NCBI GenBank assembly: GCA_964399955.1
Contig: CAYNST010000084.1
Span: forward strand, 1 to 15,083
Length of the DNA: 15,083 nt
Direction: 5' to 3'
Origin: CAYNST01 sp964399955
Lineage (GTDB): Bacteria > Pseudomonadota > Gammaproteobacteria > Pseudomonadales > Cellvibrionaceae
In this document: positions 7,216-14,128 of the stretch, one piece after another
How the letters are laid out: each line of letters opens with the position of its first letter
Numbering within the stretch: the stretch's first letter is position 1
Notes under the pieces: generated by a model
The model's database searches: none
The model's input: the letters and a program-made list of their open reading frames with translations, nothing else
What the model was told of the DNA's origin: nothing
Made by a program: the position numbers and the translations under genes

Positions 7216-8839
7216 AGGACACGGTATTCCTGGTAACTTTTGCCTGATAAAGCGCCTTGTCGGCACGTTTGAAAAGCATCTCGAATGGCTCTCCGGGTCC
7301 CGACTGGGCAACCCCAATGCTCACTGTAACCTTCAACCGATGACTGCCCAGGAAAGGGTGACGAGCCACGTGATCCCGTAGTTTTTCAGCAATTGTCAGC
7401 AGTTTCTCCTGGGGCAGGCGGTTCACCACCAGAATAAATTCTTCTCCTCCCCAGCGCACAAATATGTCTTCTGCACGAATTGCAGAGGTGATTACTGTTG
7501 CAATATCCTGTAAAACGTCGTCTCCGGCGTCGTGGCCGTAAGTGTCGTTCAGAGTTTTGAAGTGGTCTATATCCATGAGCAGCAGGCCGGTTCCTGCAGG
7601 TATTTGTTGCGTGCCGTACTTCTGCTGAAGAGCGTGTGCCAACCCGTTGCGGTTAAGCACCTGGGTAAGTGGATCCGTCAGGGTACGGTGTTCCAACTCC
7701 AGCTTTTCCTCTTCAAGCTGCTGCGCATCGCCGACCAGGCCTGCCAACCGTTGCTCTTCTTGCCGATAACTTATTTGCAACCTGTAGTAGCGGATGAAGG
7801 CTTCAAGTAATAAGTAGAACGCCCAGATGCCGGCGATGATGACCAGGTAGGTTTCTATTTTGATACGCTCCCCGGTCAAAGCAATATGGTCTACGCGCAG
7901 ACGGTGCACGCCCTGGTCAAAGGTATCCAAGGCCACATCGGTAACATAATTGAGAGTGGGCATCGCCAGCTTCCGGGGCGGGTTCTGGCCAACTGTCCAC
8001 CATTCCTGAACAATGAATTCGTCAAACCCCACAAATTTGGGGCCGGTGCGTAAATCTTCTGTGCCCAGATAGGCCGACATCACTTTGGCGGTTTTTCCCA
8101 AGGCAAGCAGTTCCGGGTCTGCAACCGTAACGTTCAGGCGCAGGTAAGGTGAGCGGCCTTCGTAATGGACTTTGATCAAAAAGCCGTCGTAGCCGGTGGC
8201 GTCAAAGCTCATCAAAGACTCCGCGTAGAGGCAAGCTTCGGCCATGCTCGGCGCTTCGTCCACGCACCTTTGCCCGTTTTCCCACAACACGCCGTTACTG
8301 TCGGTTTTGGCTGCGGCCGAACAAAGCGGAAACTCCGTGGTCTGGGTGAGTTGAGCCACTACAAGGCAGCTCTCATCATCCTCCCAACCCCATCCGTCGC
8401 CGTCCGGGTCGCTCTCGGTTAGGAGACAGAAAGGCGCCCCCAGGCCTGTCATCCTGGTGCCCTCCAATATCACGATGCATTGCTTGCCACTTTCTAAACC
8501 CCAGCCGTCGCCGTCGGGGTCCGAATCTGGGCTTGAGCAGCGAGTGAATTCTGTCTGCCGGATGCAGCCCGCCTCGCGCGGCTTGACCCAATTGAAAGAC
8601 ACGCCGCAGGGCGGAGAACTGGCGAATGCAGGGTTTACACAGCGAAGGTAGGTTGCTGCCTTGTCCAGCCACCCGACCAGTGCTTGTCCGTGGGCATCAA
8701 CCCGAGCGTATATGGACTCGTCCGTGTTTTCGGACGGGTGAAGCACAAGCGTCTTCGGCGGAATGAGAGGTCTCCCCGCGATCGCCAATATTGTCAGCAG
8801 CGCCAAGATGAACCTAATGCTGGTAAATAAATTTGACAT
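7205..8839 (-). CDS. Membrane diguanylate cyclase with Cys-rich DPDGDGWGWE repeat array in the periplasm (544 aa)
   Basis: First gene of the c-di-GMP operon. It has a membrane helix at about 7-22, a large periplasmic region at 23-328, a second helix at about 329-349, a coiled coil at about 355-385 and GGDEF to the end. Catalytic features are intact (DIDHFKTLND at 423-432, GGEEF at 464-468), and the RxxD inhibitory site is present (R455, D458). Residues 67-203 carry a Cys-rich array of three units ending in [D/E]GWGWE-like segments followed by Cys. These resemble the second half of CBM10 modules and may bind calcium through DPDGDG. After the array, residues about 212-322 match the periplasmic domain of the downstream paralogue. 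The Shine-Dalgarno candidate AAGGG lies only about 3 nt before the ATG, which is short. No other start is better placed relative to the first helix. The ligand is unknown; a cell-wall polysaccharide is a reasonable guess. Confidence 0.92.
   Translation of the reverse strand: MSNLFTSIRFILALLTILAIAGRPLIPPKTLVLHPSENTDESIYARVDAHGQALVGWLDKAATYLRCVNPAFASSPPCGVSFNWVKPREAGCIRQTEFTRCSSPDSDPDGDGWGLESGKQCIVILEGTRMTGLGAPFCLLTESDPDGDGWGWEDDESCLVVAQLTQTTEFPLCSAAAKTDSNGVLWENGQRCVDEAPSMAEACLYAESLMSFDATGYDGFLIKVHYEGRSPYLRLNVTVADPELLALGKTAKVMSAYLGTEDLRTGPKFVGFDEFIVQEWWTVGQNPPRKLAMPTLNYVTDVALDTFDQGVHRLRVDHIALTGERIKIETYLVIIAGIWAFYLLLEAFIRYYRLQISYRQEEQRLAGLVGDAQQLEEEKLELEHRTLTDPLTQVLNRNGLAHALQQKYGTQQIPAGTGLLLMDIDHFKTLNDTYGHDAGDDVLQDIATVITSAIRAEDIFVRWGGEEFILVVNRLPQEKLLTIAEKLRDHVARHPFLGSHRLKVTVSIGVAQSGPGEPFEMLFKRADKALYQAKVTRNTVSYAP
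8258..8539 (-). repeat. Three Cys-framed CBM10-like/calcium-loop repeats within the diguanylate cyclase
   Basis: Unit 1 runs from C101 to C121 with SDPDGDGWGLE (8474-8539). Unit 2 runs from C138 to C158 with SDPDGDGWGWE (8360-8428). Unit 3 runs from C173 to C192 with the degenerate TDSNGVLWENGQRC (8258-8323). Spacing between units is 37 and 35 residues, and the Cys-Cys spacing inside each is 20, 20 and 19. Units 1 and 2 are also close at DNA level: compare CCGTCGCCGTCGGGGTC near 8507 with CCGTCGCCGTCCGGGTC near 8394. The Cys pattern suggests one disulfide per unit. Similarity to the CBM10 half-motif PLC...GWGWENxxSC is from memory. Confidence 0.8.
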
Positions 8840-8903
8840 AGGCCCTTATTGATGTTGACGGGACATTACCGGATCCAATGGGGTTTTAACTGGGTGCTAA
8901 ATG

Positions 8904-8931
8904 AGTATAGGCCAGACTGCAGTTAAGCCAA
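8904..8931 (-). promoter_or_regulatory. Candidate sigma-70 promoter of the c-di-GMP operon
   Basis: On the minus strand, TTGGCT (8926-8931) and TATACT (8904-8909) are separated by 16 bases, matching the -35 consensus at 4 of 6 and the -10 at 5 of 6 positions. The -10 lies about 65 nt before the ATG at 8839. The resulting leader is too short to hold a typical c-di-GMP riboswitch, and I see none. Confidence 0.45.
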
Positions 8932-8982
8932 GGCGGCACGGCTGACGTGAACGCCCGGAGCGCTTGCAACGTAACAACAGCA

Positions 8983-8998
8983 ACAGCCTGACGGCTGT
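8983..8998. other. Small perfect hairpin in the gene-poor region
   Basis: ACAGCC (8983-8988) pairs with GGCTGT (8993-8998) around the tetraloop TGAC. No T-tract follows on either strand, so it is not a convincing terminator. The rest of 8932-9061 shows no gene or repeat I can support. Confidence 0.3.
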
Positions 8999-9061
8999 GC
9001 GCGGCAGCGTCGCCAATGGGGCCATTGACGGCCCGAAGCCACACACCTTGGGGGTCAAATC

Positions 9062-9255
9062 ATGCGCTTGACGCATTCAGTATTTGCTGTTGCGCTTCTC
9101 TGCCAGTCTGCACTGGCGTCGTCGCGTAGGTTTTCATTCGAAGTCGAAGCAGGTCTCGCGTGGCAGACACGGAATGACATCAGAATCCCGAACGAGGGGG
9201 CGACGCCTTCGGGCTGGAAGATGTAATTGGCCAGGGGCCCGCCAACTTTGGCCGG
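9062..9255 (+). pseudogene. Frameshifted, truncated remnant of an outer-membrane/secreted protein gene
   Basis: From the ATG at 9062 the frame encodes a clean signal peptide (MRLTHSVFAVALLCQSALAS), then FSFEVEAGLAWQTRNDIRIP and NEGATP, before a stop at 9224-9226. Reading with one base restored near 9206-9207 gives an uninterrupted continuation, TRFGLEDVIGQGPANFGR, up to 9255. The joined text resembles the N-terminus of a family of proteobacterial outer-membrane beta-barrel-like proteins that begin with a WQ(S/T)RNDVxIP motif, as far as I recall. Beyond 9255 neither frame continues the pattern, so most of the gene is missing. A GGGGG-type ribosome site sits about 8 nt before the ATG. An alternative is a real 54-residue secreted peptide, which I consider less likely. 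Confidence 0.5.
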
Positions 9256-9470
9256 GGTGCAAAGCGGTGCGAAGGGGGCAGAAGTAATCAATCGGTTCGG
9301 GGTTTGCAACAGGCGTTTAACAGATATTTGAGTTTCCCAGCCGGCAGTTCGGGGCGGGCTGCAGTGTAAAGTTAGAATGTTAGCAGCCCTGTGCCGTGAG
9401 CAGCTGCGAGCTACCCATTCTGACCATCAAGGCGGCCAGCAGGGCAGGCCCCTAGGCTTTCAGGAAACAC
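9256..9470. other. Gene-poor stretch after the remnant
   Basis: I see no coding potential, repeat or convincing terminator here. Short open frames on both strands have no recognisable content. It lies downstream of the minus-strand membrane protein gene and may carry that gene's 3' end. Confidence 0.4.
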
Positions 9471-9977
9471 TCATGCCTTGAACAGCACCTTGCGCGATTG
9501 GGGGGGCAGGTCTGAGGCGCGTTCGCTGATGGTTCTCAGCAAAGGGTTCAAGCCCTCCAATTGCCGGTGCAGGTTGATGACGGTACCGTCCTTGAAAGAT
9601 AACCGGTAGTGCGTCCTGGGTTTGGGAATACTGACCTCCTGCAACATGATCCACTGCCCCTGCTTTGCAGCAAGCCATGGGAGGTGCATGCGCAAGCCAT
9701 GCTCTGTGAGGGTGCCGAAAGTTTGGAAGGTGCGGGCGCAAAGATAAAGCGTTATGGCGCTGACCAGGAAATTATTGAGTAGAGTGTGCAGGGGGATTTC
9801 CGTAAGCCAGCCGGCCAGATTCAGCAACGTCTGCAGGCTCAGCAGAATGTAGCAGGTCAACCGCCAGAGCCGGCCAAACTTTATGTTGGCCATTTGCAGG
9901 GCCTTGCGCGATGAGATGATGGCATAAGCAGAGTAGAGCAATGCCGCACTGGTAAAGATCAGCAATGCCAGATTCAT
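9471..9977 (-). CDS. Small integral membrane protein of unknown function (168 aa)
   Basis: I do not recognise a named family. From the ATG at 9977 the protein has a first hydrophobic helix (about residues 2-21), then two further hydrophobic stretches (about 41-58 and 63-83). A soluble C-terminal part of about 80 residues follows, beginning near TEHGLRMHLPW and containing THYRLSFKDGTVINLHRQLE. That part alternates strands and charged turns like a small bacterial PH-like domain, which is inference only. The frame is open upstream to 10274, but the extension is Arg- and Pro-rich without structure and lacks a ribosome site. The ATG at 9977 has AAAGG about 10 nt upstream. The gene is transcribed divergently from modABC with a 458-base gap and has no operon partner in view. 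Confidence 0.75.
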   Translation of the reverse strand: MNLALLIFTSAALLYSAYAIISSRKALQMANIKFGRLWRLTCYILLSLQTLLNLAGWLTEIPLHTLLNNFLVSAITLYLCARTFQTFGTLTEHGLRMHLPWLAAKQGQWIMLQEVSIPKPRTHYRLSFKDGTVINLHRQLEGLNPLLRTISERASDLPPQSRKVLFKA

Positions 9978-10435
9978 GGTAAACAAGCCTTTTGTGCGTC
10001 TTGATCGGATGAGACTACCGGACCTGCGCCATCTTGCCAAATGATGCGCGGCGTCTGGGTTGTAATCATGCTGAACAGACACGGTATCACAGTCCGCTGC
10101 TGGGCCACCGGCCGGGTGGCATGGTGCGACCGGGTTTGTCTCTGCACGCGCCGCGCGGTGAGCGTTACGGTAACTGTTCACCCAGGTCCTGCTCAGCATG
10201 CAAGTGCGGTATTGAATGGCTGCAGCAGTTGTAGCAGGCTTACGCGGGCAATGCCCGCCCGGTTCAGTGCCCAATCACGGGCGAAGAAGGCGGCCCGCAA
10301 TACCTGGTCTGCTGGTGCGGTTTGGCCACCGGCAGAATTGACTGGCAGGGGAATGCCGCTGGCCGAGCCCTGTCGCTGCAGGTACCATCTGTGGCAGGCT
10401 TGCCTGGCTGCCAAACCTGGAGAAACCGCAGAACC
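9978..10435. other. Divergent intergenic region between the membrane protein gene and modABC
   Basis: These 458 bases hold no gene I can support. They contain a short dyad, GTTAC-G-GTAAC (10164-10174), flanked loosely by GTGA and TCAC. There is a tight hairpin, GCGGGC-AAT-GCCCGC (10244-10258), and a second possible hairpin, GGCAG (10393-10397) with CTGCC (10408-10412), just ahead of the modA ribosome site. I could not recognise a ModE box or the Moco riboswitch pattern, and no strong -35/-10 pair for modA is evident. Confidence 0.45.
10012..10040 (-). promoter_or_regulatory. Possible promoter of the small membrane protein gene
   Basis: On the minus strand, TTGGCA (10035-10040, 5 of 6 to the -35 consensus) is 17 bases from TAGTCT (10012-10017, only 3 of 6 to the -10). 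It is suitably placed about 35 nt before the ATG at 9977. The -10 is weak. Confidence 0.3.
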
Positions 10436-11269
10436 ATGTCTTCCACTATCCTACTGACCACTATGGCTGCTGTATGCAAGGCAACTGCAGCAGGTTTGCG
10501 TTTGTCTTTCTGCCTTCACCGGTGGGTGTTGCTGGTGAGCCTTTGCCTTGCGGCTGCCAGTGCACACCCGGCTGAAATTCGCATGGCGGCAGCGTCCAAT
10601 TTCGTCAGCACCTTGCACCGCCTGGTGACAGAGTATACCCGTACGCAGCCCGGTTTCAGCGCGCGAATCAGCGCCGGTGCATCGGGCAAACACTTTGCCC
10701 AGATCCGCCAGGGCGCGCCCTTTGATGTCTTTTTTTGCGCCGACGATCAACTGACCCGGGCTTTGGCTCACAGCGGCCATGCGGTGGCAGAAAGCCGCTT
10801 TGTCTACGCCCAGGGTCAACTGGTTCTTTGGAGCAAAGACCCTGCGCGCATAGAGGGGGACGGCCTGGCGCTGCTGCGCACCGGCAGCTTTGGCCGTTTG
10901 GCCATTGCCAACCCGCGCGTGGCGCCCTACGGGGCGGCCGCCAAAGGCTTGCTGCAGCAGGCCAGGCTTAAGCTGCAGCCAGGCCAGTTGGTGACTGGGC
11001 AAAGCCTGGGACAGGCACTCAATTTTGTCACCACGGGCAATGCCAGTCTGGGCCTGCTGGCGGCGTCTCAAGTGATTGCCTATGAGCGTGAGCACGGGCC
11101 GGGCTCACGCTGGACCCCCGAGTCCAGCAGTTACCCGCAGATAGTGCAGGAAGCCGTGCGCTTGACAGGCACAGATCGGCCGCAGGGTGCTCAGGCGTTT
11201 CTGGATTGGGTGCGCTATGACACCAGGGCACATGCAGTTATAGAGGCCGATGGCTATGCGCTGCCCTGA
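10436..11269 (+). CDS. modA: Molybdate ABC transporter periplasmic binding protein
   Basis: This protein captures molybdate (and tungstate) in the periplasm and delivers it to ModBC. From the ATG at 10436 it has a long N-region and a hydrophobic signal segment (about residues 28-44) ending near AHPA, before the mature start EIRMAAASNF. Family hallmarks are AAASNF (51-56), GASGKHFAQIRQGAPFDVFF (81-100) with the oxyanion-binding serines, FVYAQGQLVLWS, and TTGNASLGLLAAS. Length is 277 residues before cleavage. GGAG lies about 13 nt before this ATG. The frame is also open from 10322, and an internal ATG at 10463 is possible, so the exact start is uncertain. It is the first gene of modABC, 53 bases before modB. 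Confidence 0.93.
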   Translation: MSSTILLTTMAAVCKATAAGLRLSFCLHRWVLLVSLCLAAASAHPAEIRMAAASNFVSTLHRLVTEYTRTQPGFSARISAGASGKHFAQIRQGAPFDVFFCADDQLTRALAHSGHAVAESRFVYAQGQLVLWSKDPARIEGDGLALLRTGSFGRLAIANPRVAPYGAAAKGLLQQARLKLQPGQLVTGQSLGQALNFVTTGNASLGLLAASQVIAYEREHGPGSRWTPESSSYPQIVQEAVRLTGTDRPQGAQAFLDWVRYDTRAHAVIEADGYALP

Positions 11270-11322
11270 TGCAGGCTTGATGCAGCACCGCCCGCGCGAT
11301 GAGACAGAAGCGGGTCAAGTCA

Positions 11323-12003
11323 ATGCCTGACTGGCCTGTTGGTGGGCAGGATCTGGCGGCGCTGTGGCTCACCCTGAAGCTGGCCGCAGTGACTACCCTG
11401 GTACTGCTGGTGCTGGGCACGCCGCTTGCGTGGTGGCTGGCACAAAACAGCGGGCGGGCAAAACGGGTAGTGGAGTCTCTAGTGGCATTGCCGCTGGTAT
11501 TGCCGCCCACGGTGCTCGGCTTCTACGTACTGCTTTTGCTTGGGCCGCAGGGGCCCATACAAGGTGCAGGCGGTCCTGCATTTGCCTTCACCTTTACCGG
11601 GCTGGTGATTGGCTCGGTGCTCTACTCGCTGCCGTTTGTAGTGCAACCCCTGCAGGGCGCCTTTGCCGAGGTCGGCGCGGGTTTACTGGAGGCGGCGGCC
11701 TGTCTGCGCGCCAGCGCCTGGGACAGGTTTGTCTCTGTGGTTCTGCCCCTGTCGCGGCGCGGGTTTTTGACGGCCACCACGCTGGGTTTTGCGCATACCG
11801 TGGGTGAGTTTGGAGTGGTACTGATGATTGGCGGCAATATACCTGGAGAAACTCAGGTTATCTCCATTGCCATTTACGATCATGTGGAAGCGGTTGATTA
11901 TGCCTCGGCTCATTGGCTTTCAGGTTTGCTGCTGGTGCTATCCTTCACGCTGTTGCTGGCACTTTACACGGTTAACGGACGCTTCCGGTTGACACAGCCG
12001 TGA
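11323..12003 (+). CDS. modB: Molybdate ABC transporter permease
   Basis: The inner-membrane channel subunit of the molybdate importer. The 226-residue protein has five to six hydrophobic helices and the BPD-type cytoplasmic loop LLEAAACLRASAWDRF with a downstream Gly, which docks onto ModC. It also has the family segments LPLVLPPTVLGFYVLLLLGP and ATTLGFAHTVGEFGVVLMIG. I chose the ATG at 11323 because the distance to the first helix then matches E. coli ModB, and GCGGG stands 8 nt upstream. An in-frame ATG at 11299 would add eight basic residues and has no ribosome site. The stop overlaps the modC start. Confidence 0.93.
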   Translation: MPDWPVGGQDLAALWLTLKLAAVTTLVLLVLGTPLAWWLAQNSGRAKRVVESLVALPLVLPPTVLGFYVLLLLGPQGPIQGAGGPAFAFTFTGLVIGSVLYSLPFVVQPLQGAFAEVGAGLLEAAACLRASAWDRFVSVVLPLSRRGFLTATTLGFAHTVGEFGVVLMIGGNIPGETQVISIAIYDHVEAVDYASAHWLSGLLLVLSFTLLLALYTVNGRFRLTQP

Positions 12004-13064
12004 TTGATTTTGACTTTGAGCTGGAGCGCCCCGAGTTTTGCCTCAAAGTGGCGGCCGTTCTGCCTGGCAAGGGCGTTAGCGCCGTTTTTGGCCGGTCCGG
12101 AAGCGGCAAAACCACCTTGTTGCGCTGCTTAGCGGGCCTTGAGCCCTCGGTCAAAGGCCGCCTCAGCGTAGGTGGGGCGGTCTGGCAGGGGCCGGCGGTC
12201 TTCCTGCCGCCACAAGGGCGCTCCATAGGCTACGTATTCCAGGAGGGGCGGCTGTTTCCGCATTTGTCTGTGCTGGGCAATTTGTTGTACGGCTACCGGC
12301 GCGTGCCGGCCCGCCAGCGGCGCCTGCAGGTAGATCATGTGGTTGAGCTCCTGGGCCTGGCGGAGTTGCTGCAGCGCGCACCCGCAGAGCTCTCTGGCGG
12401 GCAGCGTCAGCGCGTTGCCGTGGGCCGCGCTCTGCTCACCAGCCCCAGCCTCCTGCTGATGGATGAACCCCTTGCGGCGCTTGATGCCACCAGTAAAGCC
12501 GAAATACTGCCGTGGCTGGAGGGCCTGCACCAGGCCCTGGATATCCCGGTGATTTACGTTTCTCACGCCATTGAAGAGGTGGCGCGTCTGGCGGACGTCA
12601 TGTTGCTGCTGGAGGACGGACGGCTGCGGGCACAAGGGGCGCTTGCGGACATCTTAACCCGCAGCGACCTGCCACTGGCCCATGCCGATAACGCCTGCTC
12701 GATAATCAATGCCGAAGTAGTGGCGCACGACGCCGAGTATCATTTGCTGGAGCTTGCCTTCGCGGGAGGGCGACTGCGCTTGCCCTACGACAAGCTCCCC
12801 TCAGGCCGACAGGTGCGTGTGCGCCTGGCGGCCCGGGATGTGGTTATTGGCCTGGCGGCACCGGCGGACAGCAGCGCACTCAACTGCCTTGCCGCCCGGG
12901 TTGTGCAGGTCAGTGCCGATGCGCATCCCGCTCATGTGCTGGTACGCCTGGCGGTTGCCGACACGGTCCTGCTGGCCCGCGTCACTCGCCACTCTGCACA
13001 CCACCTTGCACTGGGGCCGGGCCTGCAGGTTTACGCGCAGATAAAAGCCGTTGCCATCACCTGA
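12000..13064 (+). CDS. modC: Molybdate ABC transporter ATP-binding protein
   Basis: The ATPase that drives molybdate import. The start codon is GTG at 12000, overlapping the modB stop as GTGA (12000-12003), which implies translational coupling. Residues show Walker A GRSGSGKTT (31-39), Q-loop Q81, signature LSGGQ (131-135), Walker B LLLMDE (151-156) and switch His 189. The C-terminal part (about 290-352, SSALNCLAARVVQV onwards) is a MOP/TOBE-type molybdate-binding regulatory domain. At 354 residues the length is normal for ModC. No modE regulator is seen nearby. Confidence 0.95.
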   Translation: MIDFDFELERPEFCLKVAAVLPGKGVSAVFGRSGSGKTTLLRCLAGLEPSVKGRLSVGGAVWQGPAVFLPPQGRSIGYVFQEGRLFPHLSVLGNLLYGYRRVPARQRRLQVDHVVELLGLAELLQRAPAELSGGQRQRVAVGRALLTSPSLLLMDEPLAALDATSKAEILPWLEGLHQALDIPVIYVSHAIEEVARLADVMLLLEDGRLRAQGALADILTRSDLPLAHADNACSIINAEVVAHDAEYHLLELAFAGGRLRLPYDKLPSGRQVRVRLAARDVVIGLAAPADSSALNCLAARVVQVSADAHPAHVLVRLAVADTVLLARVTRHSAHHLALGPGLQVYAQIKAVAIT

Positions 13065-13441
13065 AGTACTGCCGTTCACTCGGCTCCGCCCCTTGGCGCG
13101 GGGCAAATATGCGTGGCGGCCGTCGCGGGCTGCAGTCCTGCCGAACCAGACCAAAATTGGTTTGCCATGAGTCGGCGCATTCAGACGAGCGCCGCCCATA
13201 GGGATCAGGCGGCAAAAGAGGGTATTCATCCGCCGCCGGCAAACTGCGTAGACTACATCAAGCAACAGTCGCGCCGGCACTGTTTACGCGGTGATCTGCC
13301 CGCAGACGCCAACAGAAACGTCAGCTACGTCTGAAGCAGATCAATATTCGCCCGGCTCAGTACCCCATTGAAGCACTATGAAATTTGCCGGACGTTCGAC
13401 CGTGTTCAATAAATGGCCGCCCATGCACAGAGACTTCCAAA
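13065..13441. other. Intergenic region between modC and the ctaG-like gene
   Basis: In 377 bases I see no convincing gene. GCCCC (13088-13092) and GGGGC (13100-13104) can form a hairpin soon after modC, but no T-tract follows, so termination is uncertain. ACCAA-AA-TTGGT (13150-13161) is a short dyad. A 73-codon frame from a GTG at 13113 is in frame with modC but has no ribosome site and no recognisable content. A 27-codon frame from ATG 13378 overlaps the next gene's start; it may be a leader peptide but support is thin. Confidence 0.4.
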
Positions 13442-14068
13442 ATGCTGTCAGCCAAACCTAAAGCTTTCAACGCCATTGAACTGGCCGCCTATGCGGCACT
13501 GGCAATGCTCGCGGTTTTTTACCTTCTGGCCGCCGGCCCCCTGTCGCGCCATATGATTTTGCACATTGCGCTAATGACCGGCCTGGCGCCGTTGATTGCC
13601 AGTGCCGCGCGAAAACGTTGGCATGCGTCTAGCAACAGCCTGATGCTGCTGCTGGCCACTGCGGTGCAACTGCTGGCGTTTTTCATATGGCATTCGCCGC
13701 AGGCCATGACCCTGGCGATGCACAGTCTGCTGGGTGGCATCCTGATGCAGCTGACCCTGCTGGCCGCAGCGGTGTGGTTTTGGTGGTGCATCATGAACTG
13801 GCGCAGTCAAAATATATGGCCCGCCGTGGGGGCGCTGATGGTTACGGGCAAATTATTCTGCCTGGTTGCGGTGCTGCTGGTGTTTGCGCCAAGGCTGTTT
13901 GCCGGCGCGGTTCATATGGGCCATAGCGGTGCAGGCTTGGCGGATCAGCAACTGGCCGGGCTGTTGATGATTGCCGCTTGCCCATTGGCCTACGTGGCAA
14001 CGGCGTTGGTGTTGATAAGCCGCTGGCTGCGACGTCTGGATCCTGTTGGCCCGGCGTATCGCCACTGA
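13442..14068 (+). CDS. ctaG: CtaG/Caa3-type cytochrome c oxidase assembly protein (208 aa)
   Basis: A polytopic inner-membrane protein with about six hydrophobic helices. Recognised by the pattern HMILHIALMTGLAPLIASAA near the start, the Trp-His-Ser-Pro segment FFIWHSPQAMTLAMHSLL, WPAVGALMVTGKLFC, and the C-terminal DQQLAGLLMIAACPLAYVAT. These match the Caa3_CtaG family, linked to copper delivery during assembly of cytochrome c oxidase. The protein is short for the family, and the gene stands alone: no cox subunit genes are in the window, unlike the common coxBA-ctaG-coxC order. The frame is open from a TTG at 13385, but the ATG at 13442 precedes the first helix by a normal distance. The ribosome site is weak. 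Symbol assigned by family only. Confidence 0.75.
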   Translation: MLSAKPKAFNAIELAAYAALAMLAVFYLLAAGPLSRHMILHIALMTGLAPLIASAARKRWHASSNSLMLLLATAVQLLAFFIWHSPQAMTLAMHSLLGGILMQLTLLAAAVWFWWCIMNWRSQNIWPAVGALMVTGKLFCLVAVLLVFAPRLFAGAVHMGHSGAGLADQQLAGLLMIAACPLAYVATALVLISRWLRRLDPVGPAYRH

Positions 14069-14128
14069 GTTTTCAATCCGCGCCCTGCTGCGTGTATGCT
14101 GGCGGTTTTCCTCACGAGTGAACTGATT

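Noticed and set aside
8258..8539. DNA-level similarity between repeat units as a possible mobile or CRISPR-like repeat
   Set aside because: The similarity lies within one reading frame and follows the protein repeat; no spacers or repeat array outside the gene.
8840..8903. c-di-GMP riboswitch in the operon leader
   Set aside because: The leader is only about 60 nt and shows none of the expected conserved junction bases.
9978..10274. N-terminal extension of the small membrane protein
   Set aside because: The added 99 residues are low in structure, and a better ribosome site precedes the ATG at 9977.
10451..11095. 214-codon minus-strand frame antisense to modA
   Set aside because: modA is clear on the other strand; the antisense translation has no domain-like pattern.
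13113..13334. 73-codon frame after modC with a lipobox-like AVAGC near its start
   Set aside because: No hydrophobic signal segment or ribosome site precedes the Cys, and the content is unrecognisable.
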